A stretch of 64,000 bases of DNA from Callorhinus ursinus. Lineage: Eukaryota; Chordata; Mammalia; Carnivora; Otariidae. Both the position numbers and the translations under genes were made by a program. Of the stretch, positions 39,801-54,700 are shown piece after piece. Each line of letters begins with the position of its first letter. Position 1 is the first letter of the stretch. A model generated the notes under the pieces. That model saw nothing but the letters and a program-made list of their open reading frames with translations. It was not told where the DNA came from and searched no databases. Where the stretch lies: NCBI RefSeq assembly GCF_003265705.1, contig NW_020312785.1, forward strand, positions 132,371,790 through 132,435,789, read 5' to 3'.

Positions 39801-42800
39801 AAATAAAGTATATCAGGAAAACAAACACAAAAAATCACTATGAAAAATCTAATATAGATAATAAAGGTTCAAATCCAAGACTTAGAATTTTAAAAAGATT
39901 AAACTTACGGATCATAATTTATGCCTCCTTAATCAATTATTCAAGTATTCTTGACAATAACAAAAAAGCAAGAAGTAATTCAGAATTGGATATAGTGGTA
40001 AATGTGCCACTATAACAGAGTGAATACTTAATTTTTTCATCTGAATGATTTCTACAGATTAACCGTAATGTTATAAAGAATGATATTTTAGAAATGATAT
40101 TTTTAAGTACAAAAATAACATTATTATTTTTTTAAGAGAATAAAAGAAATAATAAAATGACCTACAGAATTATCTGGAAAAAATATCTTTCTGCCCCCAA
40201 ATACTAACTGTAGTACACTGGAATGCTGTTAGAGTAGAAGTGTTAGCAAAATTGGATGCCACAACTTATCTCACCATTCCTTTCAAGCAAGTGAGGGTCA
40301 GAATGTTTCTTGCCTATATCTGCAAAAGATCGAACAAGGGGAATCCGACTGGTGAATCTTTTCTCATTCTGATGATGATGTCTCTTCAGAAGAGCTTCTC
40401 TGACATTCTCTCTTATAGACTCATCCAATTGGCCAGAGGCTATCATGTTGTCCAATACCATATCTAATGAAAGAACAATAACAGCCGTTTTTATTAAATA
40501 AACGAATACTTGGACGAATATAACATAAACCATAAACTGTACACGAAACCTTACTGAAAAATAAGATCTTTAAATAGTTCTCTAGAAAATATTATTCTCC
40601 TCTGATACTGAATAATGTATGCATAAAGATAAATATGTGCTGGAGGGGAGGTGGGTAAGGATGCATTAACTGGGTGATGGGCATTAAGGAGGGTACTTGA
40701 TGTAATGAGCACTGGGTATTATATGCAACTGATGAATCACTAATTCTATCCCTGAAAGTAATAATACTCTATATGTTAACTAACTTGAATTTAAATGGCA
40801 GGGGGGGAGAGAAAGAGAAAAAAAAAAGATAAATATGAACATTATCTAAGAAAAATAAGTAAGTTACATGGCGACCCCTAGTTTTTATAAGTACTGTTAT
40901 TTATAAAGATGCCACTGTTCTAAAAAAAAAAAAAAAAAAAAAGATGCCACTGTTCTACACTAATAGCCGTCCAATAGTTGAAAGTGCTTTCCTGATATGG
41001 ACACAATAAATTCTATTAAACTCAATATTCAATAATATTGCCTTCCTAAGAATTGAAGGTATTTTATTGCCTCACTTCATATTTTTTGTCAAAACTATAG
41101 ATGAATATTGGACTCCTTCATTCAATAATTAACTATTTACTGAGTACCTATTATATGTTGGGAATACAGAATTTAACTAAGTAGATCAAGTTTCCGCTCT
41201 CACTCCTCCAGAGGTAGAAAAACCAATGAGCAAATGAAAGGATAAAATATCATAAAGTAGGGCGCCTGGGTGGCTCAGCTGGTTAAACGACTGCCTTCAG
41301 CTCAGGTCATGACCCTGGAGTCCCGGGATCGAGTCCCACATCGGGCTTCCTGCTCAGCAGGGAGTCTGCTTCTCCCTCTGACCCTCTTCCCTCTCGTGCG
41401 TTCTATCTCTCATTCTCTCTCTCTCTCAAATAAATAAAATCTTTAAAAAAAAGTCTTCTAAAAAAAATAAAATACCATAAAGTAATAAATTCTAGGAAGA
41501 TGAAGATATCACGCTGTGAAGGGGGTATGGGGAATGGAGAGACTGATGTAATGCCATGATACATTATTGTAGTGATTGGACTATTTTTAACCTATCAAAT
41601 ATATATAAATATTTTAAAACAGTGCCACTAATTTGAGATAAAAGAGTCAAGCTTTCAAACATTTGAGATTCCTCTGAGAGTAAACTGGAATCAACCTAAC
41701 AGGTAAACTGTAACCTTAACACAACAACTGCAGACTACCATACAAAGGGACCTTGGATTAGAAGATACATTTGTAAATAATTAAAATCTGACATTGTGTT
41801 ATGTGATAATTGCAAAGCCAGAGTAAACGTCTCCTAATACTCTTCAAGAAATCTGTATACTCACAGGGAACTGACTTTCATGTGAGATCCACACCTGCCT
41901 ACACTTTCTAGACCCTTCCTTCTCTTCCTCCTCCTTAGAATACTTTTTCCCTGTACCACCTGCTCCTTCTTCTCATGTGTTCAAAGTCTATAAATAAGTA
42001 GTAAATAAGTAGTACATTTAATGTCCTTGTTGACCTTCCCCAGATACCTTGGTCCAGAAACTGAAGAAACAAAAAGCTCTTTTCTCTACATTTCCAGAAA
42101 CAGACTGCGTATCTTTCTGATGGCACTAGTCACTTTCGTTTTGGTACTGTAGTTGTGCCTGTCTAGCTTAATCTTCTAGACTCTATTTATTTATTTAGAG
42201 TTTATTTATTATTATTTTATTAAAGACATATTTATTATTTATTTATTATTATTATTTATTAATTTACAAAGACAAAAAGTACTCCTCATGCTGTCCTACA
42301 GAGGATGGAAGTTCAACACAGAGCAGTTAAGTCAATGGTCTAAAATCCCACCTCATTTTCCTTATTAAATTAAATTAAATATTACAAATTAAATATTAAA
42401 AAAGTCAAACTGCTATAACCTGCTATTTCATCTAGGGTGCTTGCTCTCATGTCCAGCATCACTGTTCCATTTAGGATACAACTTCTTAGTTCAAAAAGAC
42501 TGTGCAAAGAGAGAGTTGCCACATAAGGTTTACTCCATCGGTCACCGCCATCTTCAACATCCTCTTCAAATTTCAGCCATCTGAAATGTATAACACATAA
42601 AAATATTTTGTAAATAATGAAGATTTCATTTGCTTATTTTAATATGATAAACATACACTTGTTCTTTTAAAGAAAACAAAGATCACCACTACCAACACAA
42701 AATTTGGCTACAATCATTTTTACAAATCAAGCTAATGGTCCACTCTACTCACAAGTTACAACCTCTACAGTTCCTCCTTCTATTCTAGCTGTCATAATAA

Positions 42801-45800
42801 GTCTACAAAGACACACTATGGAACTTCGTGATTTCCACTGCTAATCCTCTTTTAAAGTGAAAATATGTAGCAGGACCTTGATTTTTGAAATTTATTTCTC
42901 TAATTAAAGACATTAAAATGTATAATTAACATAATTCCTTCTATGCTATGTTAAAGTGTAAGGATTACTTACTCTCAAAATGAATTTTGAGAATAAGGAG
43001 ATAAACTAAAGCTGAAGCTTCCAGGCAAGAGGAAATTCTCTTCTCATTATTTTAAAGTACCTGGTAACTCATAAATTCATTATTATTTACAATACAAGAA
43101 AAAAATCAAGAAAAGCCAACTAAATACTGAGACTCAGTATTATTACCTGGCAGTTTCTTTCCACTCATACTCTTCTCCATCTCTATAACACAGTTCATCC
43201 ATTTCCGTAAAGAGATCATGCGGAATGTGCTCTTCATCATCATCTTCAGTACCAAGAATGAACTGAACTCTTTGGGATGGTGTGTCTTGACAAAAGAATT
43301 TAAATACACTCAAAAATTGCCGCAATTCATTCAAAGATAAATTCAGTTTGAAAGTGAGATGCTTTTGTTATAAATACATTCCATCAAAATTCTTTTATTA
43401 AAATACTATAAATCTGGAAGCAAACAAGGACCAACAATCCAGAAACAAAGAGTATCACAGAGAGATCACCTCCACAGACAAAAAAGAACAATTATATGTT
43501 AAACAAGTGAGGGGTGCCTGGCTGGCTCAGTCAGTAGAGCATGTGACTCTTGATCTCAGGGTTGTAAGTTTGAGCCCCATATTGGGTGCAGAGATTACTT
43601 AAAAATAAAATCTTTAAAAAATAAATACATTTAAAAAACAAGTGAAACTAATCTTATAACTGATGTAAAAACAAATAAAAATATGCAATATCTGAAAACA
43701 TGGAACACTACACTCAAAGATAGGACTTTTTTCTCACTAAAAATGTAAGAAAATGTAGGACAAAACAGAAATTTTAAAAATATGTAATTAATATGTAGCT
43801 AAATTCAAAACTGAAAAAGGAAATTCTCCCAACTTCCAAAAAATGATGAGAAAAAGCAATGCAAGGGGTATACAGAAACTGGCTTTTTGTACTATCACAG
43901 AGAAGCAAAACTCTGTCAGCTAAGGTTAGAGAGGCAGGACAAATCACTGTTATGAAACAGAATCCCCACACTCATGGCATCTGAATTTAAACTACTTACC
44001 TATACAGTATAGGGTCCCTAGAAAAATTAGTATAAATTCCAGTCAAACCACCTATCCTAGTGACCATACTTACAGTTTGGTAGATAGCATTCTATAAAAA
44101 CATTATGTGCCCTTTTATTTACATCAATTAGAGAAGCATAATGATCTACTCAGAATAGCAGACGATATCCTAAATTGGATGGATGCATCATACAGAACAG
44201 CAAAATAGTTCTAAATTACTTAATATCATCCAAGTCCACCAGTGATCCTTTCTGAAAAATGTACTGGCTCTTCCTTGGCTACCTACAGGACCTCTGTTAA
44301 TTATGTGACCACTTAATATTGTACTAGGCCATCGTTTACTAGACCATGTACTATCTCTTAGTACAGGCTTTTAAGAGATTCCCATCACATTTAGTCTAAG
44401 CTGAAGTGTCTCCATCTACAAAATTAAAACAATACCCATCTTTTAAATAATGCAGAGAGGGATAAAGAAGATGCGGTATACATACAATGGAATATTGTTC
44501 AGCCATAAAAAAGAATGAAATCTTGCCACTGGCAATGACATGGATGGAGCTAGATATAATGCTAAGCAAAATAAGTCAGTCAGAGAAAAATAAATACCAT
44601 ATGATTTCACTCATATGTGGAATTTAAGAAACAAAACAAATGAGGAAAGAGGAAAAAAAGAGCAAAAGACAAACCAAGAAACTGACTCTTAACTACAGAG
44701 AACAAACTGATGGTTACCAAAAGGGAAGTGGGTAGCGGATGGGTAATAGGTGATGGGGATTGAGGAGTGCATTCGGTGTGATGAGCACCAGGTGTTGTGT
44801 GGAACTGCTAATCACTATATCATACACCTAAAACTAATATAATGCTGTATATTAAGTAACTGGAATTAAAATTAAAATTTAAAAAAATAAAATAAGTGCA
44901 GAGAGAATTAAATGAAAGCATATGTTAAGGGCTTGGTGGAATGCTTAGCATAGAATTGCCACTTAATATATTACTATTTTCTTATGTTCATGTTGTAGCT
45001 ATACAGGTAGCTCAGGATTCTTTCCTCTTCATCACAAAAGCATTCCTTTAGCATAGCACACAAGTGCCTACAAGTACACCTCATGTAACTTTGCTAGAAT
45101 GCACACATTAGAACCCATGGTGTAGAGATGGCCATATAGGCCCATGATGTCCTAAAAAGAATAATGACGCCTTATATGTCCACTAACTGCAATGTCCTAA
45201 GAGTCTTCCTCAGGCTGTACAGCTATTTCTTTTTGGCTCTCACCATTCGCACGTCTCAGGGCCACTTAAATCAGTGCTATCAATATTTATTATCAGATAA
45301 CATTCTCTTTCCTCTACAATATGCCTTTTTTCTTTCTGATTTCCTCTTTCTATGGGCACTTCTGTATTTCTCTGCTTTCAAACAAAAGTCTGTCCTTTCA
45401 CAGACAGTACTATCAAATCAGAGCACTTTTTTGCACAGATAACCAAGGAGTTCAACTTAGTGGATAAAATTTTCTAGCCAAAAAATGTCTTTAAAAATGG
45501 GAAAAAAATTAATCTCATCCAGGAGCCTAAAGATTCCAGATATTTGTTCATTCCACATATAAATAATGAAATATATAATAGAGAAAAAATACTATTATTT
45601 CAATTAGTATATTCCTTGGAGAAAAAATATTACTTCAATTACTATATTCTTCAAGGTTTATAATGTGTCTAAATTATAGCAGACATAAAATTTAAGAAAG
45701 AAAATATTCTACTTTTTTAACAAGCCTTTTCAGGAAAGAATTCTAAGGTGCTAACAAAGAACTACTGTTTTCTCTTACCATAAGAAGGAGACTCCCGTCC

Positions 45801-48800
45801 ATCTTCTTTATCTGATTCTTTATCTTTTCTTCTTCGGTGGTGATGTTTGTGTCCACGATGCCTATGACGCCGACGACTCTCTTTACTAAATGGGACATGA
45901 ACACCAATATAGACAGCTCGATGACCTAGCCAAAGGTTCAGAAACATTACTGATTTTCCAAAAAGGAAAGAATATACACAAAAGTATACCAAATTTTACT
46001 TTGATAAAAAAGAATTATATTTAGGCTCACGTAATTAACAATGCTATATTTCCTGTTCTTTTCTTTTATAGAACACCAAATAGAATGCTATGTCATGGGT
46101 TAATAACACTAACTGATAAAACAGGTTACTTATGTAAGCATTACTTTGGCAAGGCTAAAAAGGCATTCTGGGAAAGAAGAGCTTGGCCTTTCTGAAATCA
46201 TACTACATAGTCATAAATTTATTCCATCTACATTTTGATGTCAACCCTAGTTAACAGAGATCCTTAAGAGATATGTTTTAATGATAATTAAATATCTTAT
46301 AATCAATATTCATAAGCAGACATTTGTAAATATTTATTAATTACAGTTTTGGAAATCCCAAATCAGCAAGGTCCAAATTACTGAAAGCTACATTAAATGT
46401 AAATGATCCAAATACTCCAATTAAAGGGCATAAATTGTCAGACTGGTTGGGGAAAGCAATACAATTAGGTTATCATATGCTTCTGGAATATTAAAAAGCT
46501 ACTGCTGATGTTGCATAATTCTCAATTTGTATTGTGACCAACGAAATGGTTATGAAAGGCATTCTCTGCTTTTGTCCACTAAATAAAACTTAATCAAGGA
46601 ACTAGAAAGCTAGCAGCACTATGTCAAATACTGAGGCATGAACTTGATTTCTTAAATAGTTTAGGTAATGTTACTATCTAAGCTACGTGGAGTGAAAGGG
46701 GTGGTGGGCTACAGGTTTAACTAATTTGCAACTATGCAAAAGCCTCTGGCATGGAGCTGCTTTTTGCCCTTATGTCCTTTGAAAAGTAACACGCTGAAAT
46801 ATGAATAGTTAATGGCATTCTTTTCCTAACAAATTCCATAAGATGGTCAGAAAATAAATACCTCAAGAAACTCAAGATCTTCATCTTTAGATGAGATTTG
46901 AAAGTACAGTCAATCCTCATTATTTGTGAATTCTTTATTTTCAAATTTGCCAACTTGCCAAAATTCATTTGTAACCCCAAAATCAATACTCATGGCGATT
47001 CTGCAGTCATTTACAAATATCCAGGGCAGCAAAAAATTTGAATTGCCCGAAACACACATACCCAGCTAAGTTTGAAAAAGGTGACACTCTTGATTTCTTG
47101 CTTCAGTTACCAACATAGTAATTAATATCAATAAACTAAATAATTACATTTAAACTAAAAGAGAACTAGACCTATAGATATACAATGAACTAAAATTATT
47201 TGCTTTAACATCTTCCAATACCTAGCACTCTGCCTAGTATACAGTAGGCACTAGATTAAAAAAAAAAACTATAGAAATTAAATACCAATTATTTTTTTTA
47301 ATTTTACCAGAAAATCCCAAAATTAAAAATCAATTATATAGCATGGGGGGGAGAGGATGATGGAAATGTTCTAGAATTAGAGTGGTGATGGTTGCACAAC
47401 ATAGTAAATATACCTTAAAAAAATTAACTATACACTTTAAAATGGTGAAATTTGTTAAATAAATTATATATCAATAAGAAAACTAAAAAAATTGTAACAA
47501 AACTCATGATATTACTATTTAATTTTAGTGAAACTATTTTCTTCTGAATACTTCAGAAAAGTGGAAATTAAAGAGTCAAATTCTCATCACTGTGCACTGG
47601 GAATTACAAAGTACTCCAATTAGAACTAATGGGTTCTGGCACATAGCCCCAATGCACCAAAATAAAAATAAATTATAGGAGTTTCCAATTTAGAAAGAAT
47701 AAACATGAATATGAAAATCCAAGCCTTATTGTTTATTTAGCTTTTAGTATCAACCTTAGTGTTCTTTCTTATGATTTTTTTCTTTCCTTTTTCTTTAACC
47801 TTTACTCTGTCAAAGAGCTATTCAGTCAAACTCTGAGATAAACATAATCTCTCCCTCAAACCCAATACTGAAATTTAGATATGTACCACGTACACAAAGC
47901 TAAAGGCTCTGGGGTAACAAAGGGAAGCAAAAAAACATACCCAATGCTGCTCTTCACGTTCTAGGTTGCACATATTTGAAAGGTAACATATGCTAAGTGA
48001 TTTCAATTGATGAAATTATTGCTAAACATTTTAACTTCCCTAGCACCTGGAATTCACAGAATCTAACCATAACCAACTGAGGTTCCTTTCAGAAGCCCTA
48101 GGAAGCCTAGATTTTTAAAGACAATTTTAAAAGACAGGGCTTTCTTCCATCTCACAAAGTAAATATGGAGAACACTTATTTGCCTCTTTCCATCTCCTTT
48201 TTAAAGGCAACAGATTACTACCCCTATATGGTACCAGCTTTTACAGAAGGCTTTACCTTAAAAATGTAGTTCTCAAGACCCCAAAAGTCTATCAAAACAT
48301 TTGCCATGAACATCACCCTAACCAAGTGTTCAAGGTTAAATCACTAATAAGTCACACTGATATCACATGTCCTCAGATATGATACACTGAATAGAGCACA
48401 CCACTTCCGTGGTATGCTTCCCAAATATCCATAATCTCAGTCTGTTCATATGATAACATAAGCAAACCCAAACTTAGAGACATTCTACAAAGTAACTAAC
48501 CACTACCCTTCAAACATGTCAAGGTCATGAAAAACAAGGAAAGACTAAGAAACTGCCACAGAGGAGACTAAGGAGATGAGACAACTAAATGTACTATTGG
48601 ATCCGAACTGTTCAACTGGATCCTGGAACATAACACGGACATCAATAGAAAACCGGTGAAATATGAACAAAATTTAGTCTAGTTAATACAACTGTACTGA
48701 TGTTAATTAATTTCTTCATTTTCGTTACCTTTTGATGGTTATGTAAAATGTTAAAATTTTAAAAAGCTGCGTGAAGGATAACAGGAACACTCTGTGTACT

Positions 48801-51800
48801 ATCTATGCAACTCTTCTGTAAATCAAAAATTTCAATCAGAAGAAAAAAAAAAAAAAAGAGAAGAAACCATTTGCCAGGACTTCTTCCTAGTAGACTGATA
48901 TATAATTCATCTGCTCCACAATTCTATGCTGATATCACAGCATTTGAAAAGGCTGATGTAACTTACCTATAAAATGAACATTTATATGACTAGTAATAAC
49001 TGTGGCTTATTAGTCTGGCATTCTGAAACGTTAAAAACATATTACCTAGCCTGAAAGAAATGAAAAAAATAAAAGAATCAACTGACTTTTTAACTTTGGT
49101 TTTTTAATTTCCAAGGTAAGTAATGGCAACCACCAATGAAATCTGAAAAGCATAGATTCTAGGAGCACCTGGTTGGCGCAGTCAGTTAAGCATCCGACTC
49201 TTGATTTCAGCTCAGGTCATGATCTCAGCGTCATGAGATTGAGCCCTACCGTCAGGCTCCACACTGAGCATGGAGTCTCCTTGAGATTCTCCCTCTCCCT
49301 CTGCCCCATGCCCCCCACCCCCACTCATGCGCGCTCTCTCCCCAAAAAAAAAAAAAAAAAAAAGCACAGATTCTAAAATCTTTGTTATATCAATACTTTC
49401 AACAAAGAGAAATCAAGGAATATCGTAACTGCAGATATGAGTATGGTTACATGGGTGTTTGCTACATTATTGCTTAAAACTATATTTAGAAAAGTGTTAA
49501 ACGTTCTTTCAAATCTATACTCTACCTCATAACAACAAAAAGTTTCCACAAATAGCAGGTAAAATTTAAAGCACACTAACAAACTTTCATTAGTAATTTA
49601 TCCCGTTAAGCTAAGTTAAACTTACTTTCTAGTTCTTCTTTTTCAAACTTTGTGTTCACAGTTGAGCTGGTTTTGCCAAGATCCACAACAGCTTCTTCAT
49701 CAGGACCCTAAAAAGAAATTATTCTCATTTACTCATGACATCAAATATATACTAAGAACCTACTAATAGGGGAATTATTTGAAATAGTCAAAAAGTAAGT
49801 AACAGATTGCCTTCCTCTCAAAGAAGCTAACTATAAGCTAACTAATTATAGCTAACTGCATTCTTTTTTAAAGTAGGCTTATAGGTTTTTTTTAAACCAC
49901 AAAAGACTATACAAAATTTCATGGTAGGAACTGAGGTGACAATTTTTAATTGGTCTTCTATGGAAGTTACTAAGTAATTGGTACATGTATTTACTACAAC
50001 AGAAAGACAATCCAGATGAGCAATTAGAGAAAATTGGGGGTGAGGGAAACCCTTACTTATCAATATGGAATGCTTTTTTGGTTGTTCTTTGCTCTTAGGT
50101 CCCCTAATTAAAAGGAAACACTTAACTCAGCTATACTGGATTGTATTATGGTTCCACATAAAATGGTCAAAAATGAGTCTATAGACTAAACATATAGTAT
50201 CACTTCCACTTGTAAATTAACCAAGAGCCAATCAAAGTTATAAGAACTTTTTATTTCTACAAAGGAAAAGCCACGGCAAAATTTAACCTTTAAGGAGGTT
50301 CTAACTTTGAGTTGTCTAAGTCTACCTTCATAATTCTGTTCCCGTCTCCAGCTCAACAAAAAGAAATGTATTTTTGTAAAATACTCCATAGACTATTTTT
50401 AAAAGAATAAAATTTTAGCTTTACCTTCCCTTCCCAACTTCTAACTTAACTTTGAAAGGAATAGTAGTATGCTCAAGATTCTGTGGCACAGATATAAACA
50501 GATGAGCAAATTCCTTCCCTCAAAAGGCTTCAATTTGAGCTGTAGCCTATTCTGAGCCCTTGCCCAGCATGGGTCAGCTGTAGCTGTGCAAGGAAACCTC
50601 GCCAACCTTCACCATTGTTAGGAGGCCTTGCACTTTGTCCAATACAACTACCACAACGTGTCTCAACAGGGGCACCCTGACTGGGTGGGCAAAGAAGACA
50701 TCACCACTTCCAATTCCTCAGGAAAGTCTATTCCATTCTAAGACTAGAGAACAGTGTACAATGATCAGGCAACAGTTAACAAGGACTCTGCCATGTTCAA
50801 CAAAGCCAGGTACTGGGGAGACATACTGGAGAAGACATTCAAGAGTTTGGAAAGATATACAGAGGTTCTGAGAAGAGCTGGCAATATTAAATAAGCCTAT
50901 CTAACTTCAAGAGTGACACAGATCAGCTCGCACAGTCTATGCTGTATGTGCAGTATGCGGAAGAACCCAGGATACGGAACCTCATGCAGCAAATTAATCA
51001 CACCAGAGAGGTCCTATCCTCTAATGCTGTCAAGGAATCAATGCAAAAGATTAATGCAAGGAAAAGGATGGCCCAGAAAGAGGCTGAAGATCTAGAAATG
51101 ACCTGGAAGGAGCTGGGGGGCTTGATGAAGAAAGAGGTCGATAACCTGAAACCAGTGTTCTAAGCAGGCAAAAGGATGGGCAACAGGAAATGGACAATGT
51201 TCTGGCTCAGATGTAATCAAAGTACTACAAACCTTCCAAAGGAGGAAAGGAAAGAGCTTTCAAAAAAGAAAATAAATAATCTAATTCAATCTCTTTGAAG
51301 GTCGTTATGCTATAACTGGTACTTCTGCAGGCCACAGAGACAACTGGAGATAAGAGAATTAAATAATAAAATTATAATAGTAATATTAATTACATTAATA
51401 CCCCACTGAATATTATTTTTCTAGAATACAGTTACATTTTTTATCTATCTAATTATAGTACTTTTCAAATTTTGCAAGACACATTTTCAGCCATTCCAAT
51501 TTTATGGCTGGTCTTATTGTCCAGGATCTCCTCTAACACTTAGAATAATAAACCAGAAAGAACACAGCTTCTAACCAATTTCAATGTCTAAGCATAAACT
51601 GGAAGACTATTTAAGAAAGGACCATATAGGAGGTTGGTTAAGATGCTCTATTAACGTTTCCTCCAACTTTTGATCTACAATATCATATGTTTGTGTATAG
51701 CTTTTTTCAATGTCTACAAAGTAGATTTGTATACAAATGTGCCTTGCTATCCAAATTCTGTGTCTAAATTCTCCAACCTTTAAATTCAGGAACTGAATCA

Positions 51801-52214
51801 ATTTGATTACCTTTTTGTACAAATCCCCTGCTATCCAAACTCTATTTGCTTCCCAAAATTCAGAACCAGACACAATACGTTAAGACAATGCAGATCTCTT
51901 GATATCCAAATTTACTTTCTGAAGGTTAGATATCCAAATATATAATCAAATAGAGTTGAGTATCAAGAAGTTGTTGTATAAAACTTTTAAGGATTGGTGT
52001 TCAATTTAATAAAGAAAACGCAGAGAAGTCAAATGACTCGCTAAGGCTCCATATCTACAGGAGTGGGAAACAGACTGTGTATTTTCATATAATGGACAAA
52101 GAAAGATGAGTGACAACAATACGGGTGGTTCATCAAACTGCCTCACAACAATCAAACGCCAATAGTAATGAGGAAAGGCTAAAGCAGGAAACACAAAAAT
52201 ATACACGTAGACCC

Positions 52215-52259
<45 letters not shown>

Positions 52260-54623
52260 AAACCCCACAAGAAAGTATAATTAGTAAGCATGTCATACTC
52301 TAAAACCTTTAGCTCTCCTCCAGTGATTTCAAGCACAGGTACAAGACAAGCAGTCTCCTACAAGACAATTATCCCAAGAAGCAGCATACTGTATATTCTA
52401 AAAAGATTAACTGCTCCCATTCTAAACTTTCATTAGCAGGAACGCTCGCTAAGATAGGAAGCAAAACAATATTTTTCTCTTACCCCTAACCAAAAAAAAA
52501 ACCCCTTTTATTTCTACAGATATACTTACATGTTTAGATGTACTAACAACACTATTAGCTAACACTCAAAAACAGCTTAAGTTGGACATCTAAACATCTA
52601 CCATACAAAAACCCTGCCAAAATGTGCAAAAAGTGGCGTGCCGAAAAAAAGCTGTCCACCAGCACATCCTCTCATGGCCCACCCAGCTTGCTCCCATTGA
52701 ATCGTGTCCATGAAGCTTTAAGTAAGTCACTTAACTTAAAGCCAAGTAGACTATTATTTTACTGTGACTGACTAGGTTTTCAGTAAGAATGTTTGCACGT
52801 GTAACTGGCAGAACAAACTAAAGTTCAAATTTTAAGAGTACAAGAAACTTACAGGATTAGCACTGTATAAAGAAGGGGGGAGAGCATCTGCATTTCTCCC
52901 TTCTCTTAAAAATTTTTTGTAGCTTTTCAACAACTGTGAAACATGAATCAAAAAGGCAATCTGCTCTAAATGCAAACATTAAGTAGGCCACACAAATTGG
53001 TCATCCTGACATATTACAAGTATTTCAACAAAGTCTGCAGGTTGCATATGACTATATATTGAAAAATCCCTTAGAACAAAGCCATCGATGTTTCAAGGGG
53101 ACAATTCATTTCCGAAACAAACATACTGTGCTTTAAATCCTATCATTTTAGGATAATGCCTCAGTCCATATTTCTAAATAGATGTTTATACTATATAAAG
53201 TACATTTGTGTTCTTTAAGTATATACAAAAAATGTATTACATAGTAATAAATATTTGGAAGGCTATCCTTCAAACTAACACTGTCTCATGTTGATGATTA
53301 GGAAAGCAGTAACACAGAAACAATCAAAATACTGTTTTTTTGTCGTTGTTGTTACAAACACATTTAACTTTAGTAATTTAAAAAGAATAAATTCAAATTT
53401 TAATCTGTTAATGTCAGTTATTTTTCTATTTGCATCTAGAAAAAACTTCATTTTTTAACTCCAAGAATATAGTGGAAAACTAAAAATAGTCAACAAAGAA
53501 CAACCCCTGACATCAAAATGTTTTCATTCTTAACATCAGATGAGTAATGTAAGCCAATGTCTATTAAGCCTTCCTAAAATGAGATAATGCCAAGGCACTG
53601 AGAAAATTCAAATACATGGAAGAATAAAAAAGCACCCAAAGTATCTCAGTATAAGACTGACTCACTCTAATCTTAAAATTATTTGCCTTGGTTTGAATTT
53701 TCTGTTCCATTTCTACTTATAAAATAAGGTTACTAATCAGATTATAAGTGCTCCATAACAAAGACGACAACAAAAAATTAGCCATATAAGATCACAAAGA
53801 AAGTTTAAATTCTCTGTGTATGAAATGACACATGTACAAGGTTATTTATTACAGCTTATAACAGGAAAAGACTGGACACAATCCAAAAGTCCCTTAACAG
53901 AGGAATGGCTATGCCAATGGAATACCAAGTTATGGACAAATGGAAAGCCTCATCAGGCTTCTACTTGAAATTACAAATCACAAATATCTATTTTATTATT
54001 TCTATGGGGAGATGCAATCATTCCAAGTTCCAAATCAGTACACACACACACACACACACCAAAAAACACGTATGAATCACTTATTTTAGGGCTATCAAAT
54101 AGTATATGGTTACTGAAATAAGGTCCAGTAGGTGCTCTGTCAAGATTCCACATCTCCAGTCAGCATAAGGTTATCATTACTTGGGTTCCACTGCAGTTTT
54201 CTAGTGAAAACCAACAGGAGACAGCCAGAAAATCCCTCAGCATATGGTCAGTTTGCCTCTTCTTCCCCTAGATAATACCCTCGTTCCCCATAAATCCAAT
54301 AGTTCATGAAAGAAGTTTCATTCCCTTAAAGGACTAGGAATTAAGGAACTCATCCATTCTTTCAACAAATATTTACTGAGTACATACTATATGCCAAGCA
54401 TTATTCAGGTACCAGGGATAGATCAGTGAATGAGAAACTGTAATACAATCAAATTTCCAGTTTAACAGTTAATTTACAGCTAAGTGGCTCCCCATGATAA
54501 AAAAAATCTGGAGGTAAATTAATTCTCTTTTCCATTCCTAATCTTAATGAATGAGACCTCACAGACTCATAGGTATCAAAAGGCTTTACTTTTTCAGTTC
54601 AATATCCAGAGTTTATACATACA

Positions 54624-54657
<34 letters not shown>

Positions 54658-54658
54658 G

Positions 54659-54700
<42 letters not shown>

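Larger units (their letters stand above)
40464..42419 (-). other. SLC4A7: SLC4A7 intron
   Basis: 1956 bp. Holds a short L1 3' end, a poly(A)-only insertion, an L2-like piece, a CanSINE, and TTA/TTTA-rich simple sequence at 42180-42270. Confidence 0.8.
43286..45778 (-). other. SLC4A7: SLC4A7 intron
   Basis: 2493 bp. Holds a CanSINE (43511-43635) and a carnivore L1 3' end (44461-44890); the rest shows nothing recognised. Confidence 0.8.
45926..49625 (-). other. SLC4A7: SLC4A7 intron
   Basis: 3700 bp. Holds a Tigger-like fragment, two old L1 3' ends and a CanSINE; 46020-46900 and 47500-48490 show nothing recognised. Confidence 0.8.

Noticed and set aside
45164..45442. 92-codon plus-strand open frame
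   Set aside because: No coding signature; pyrimidine-rich intronic sequence opposite to the gene.
52213..54699. Tandem repeats considered as a CRISPR array
   Set aside because: They are simple CA/CG microsatellites in a mammalian genome; no repeat-spacer structure.
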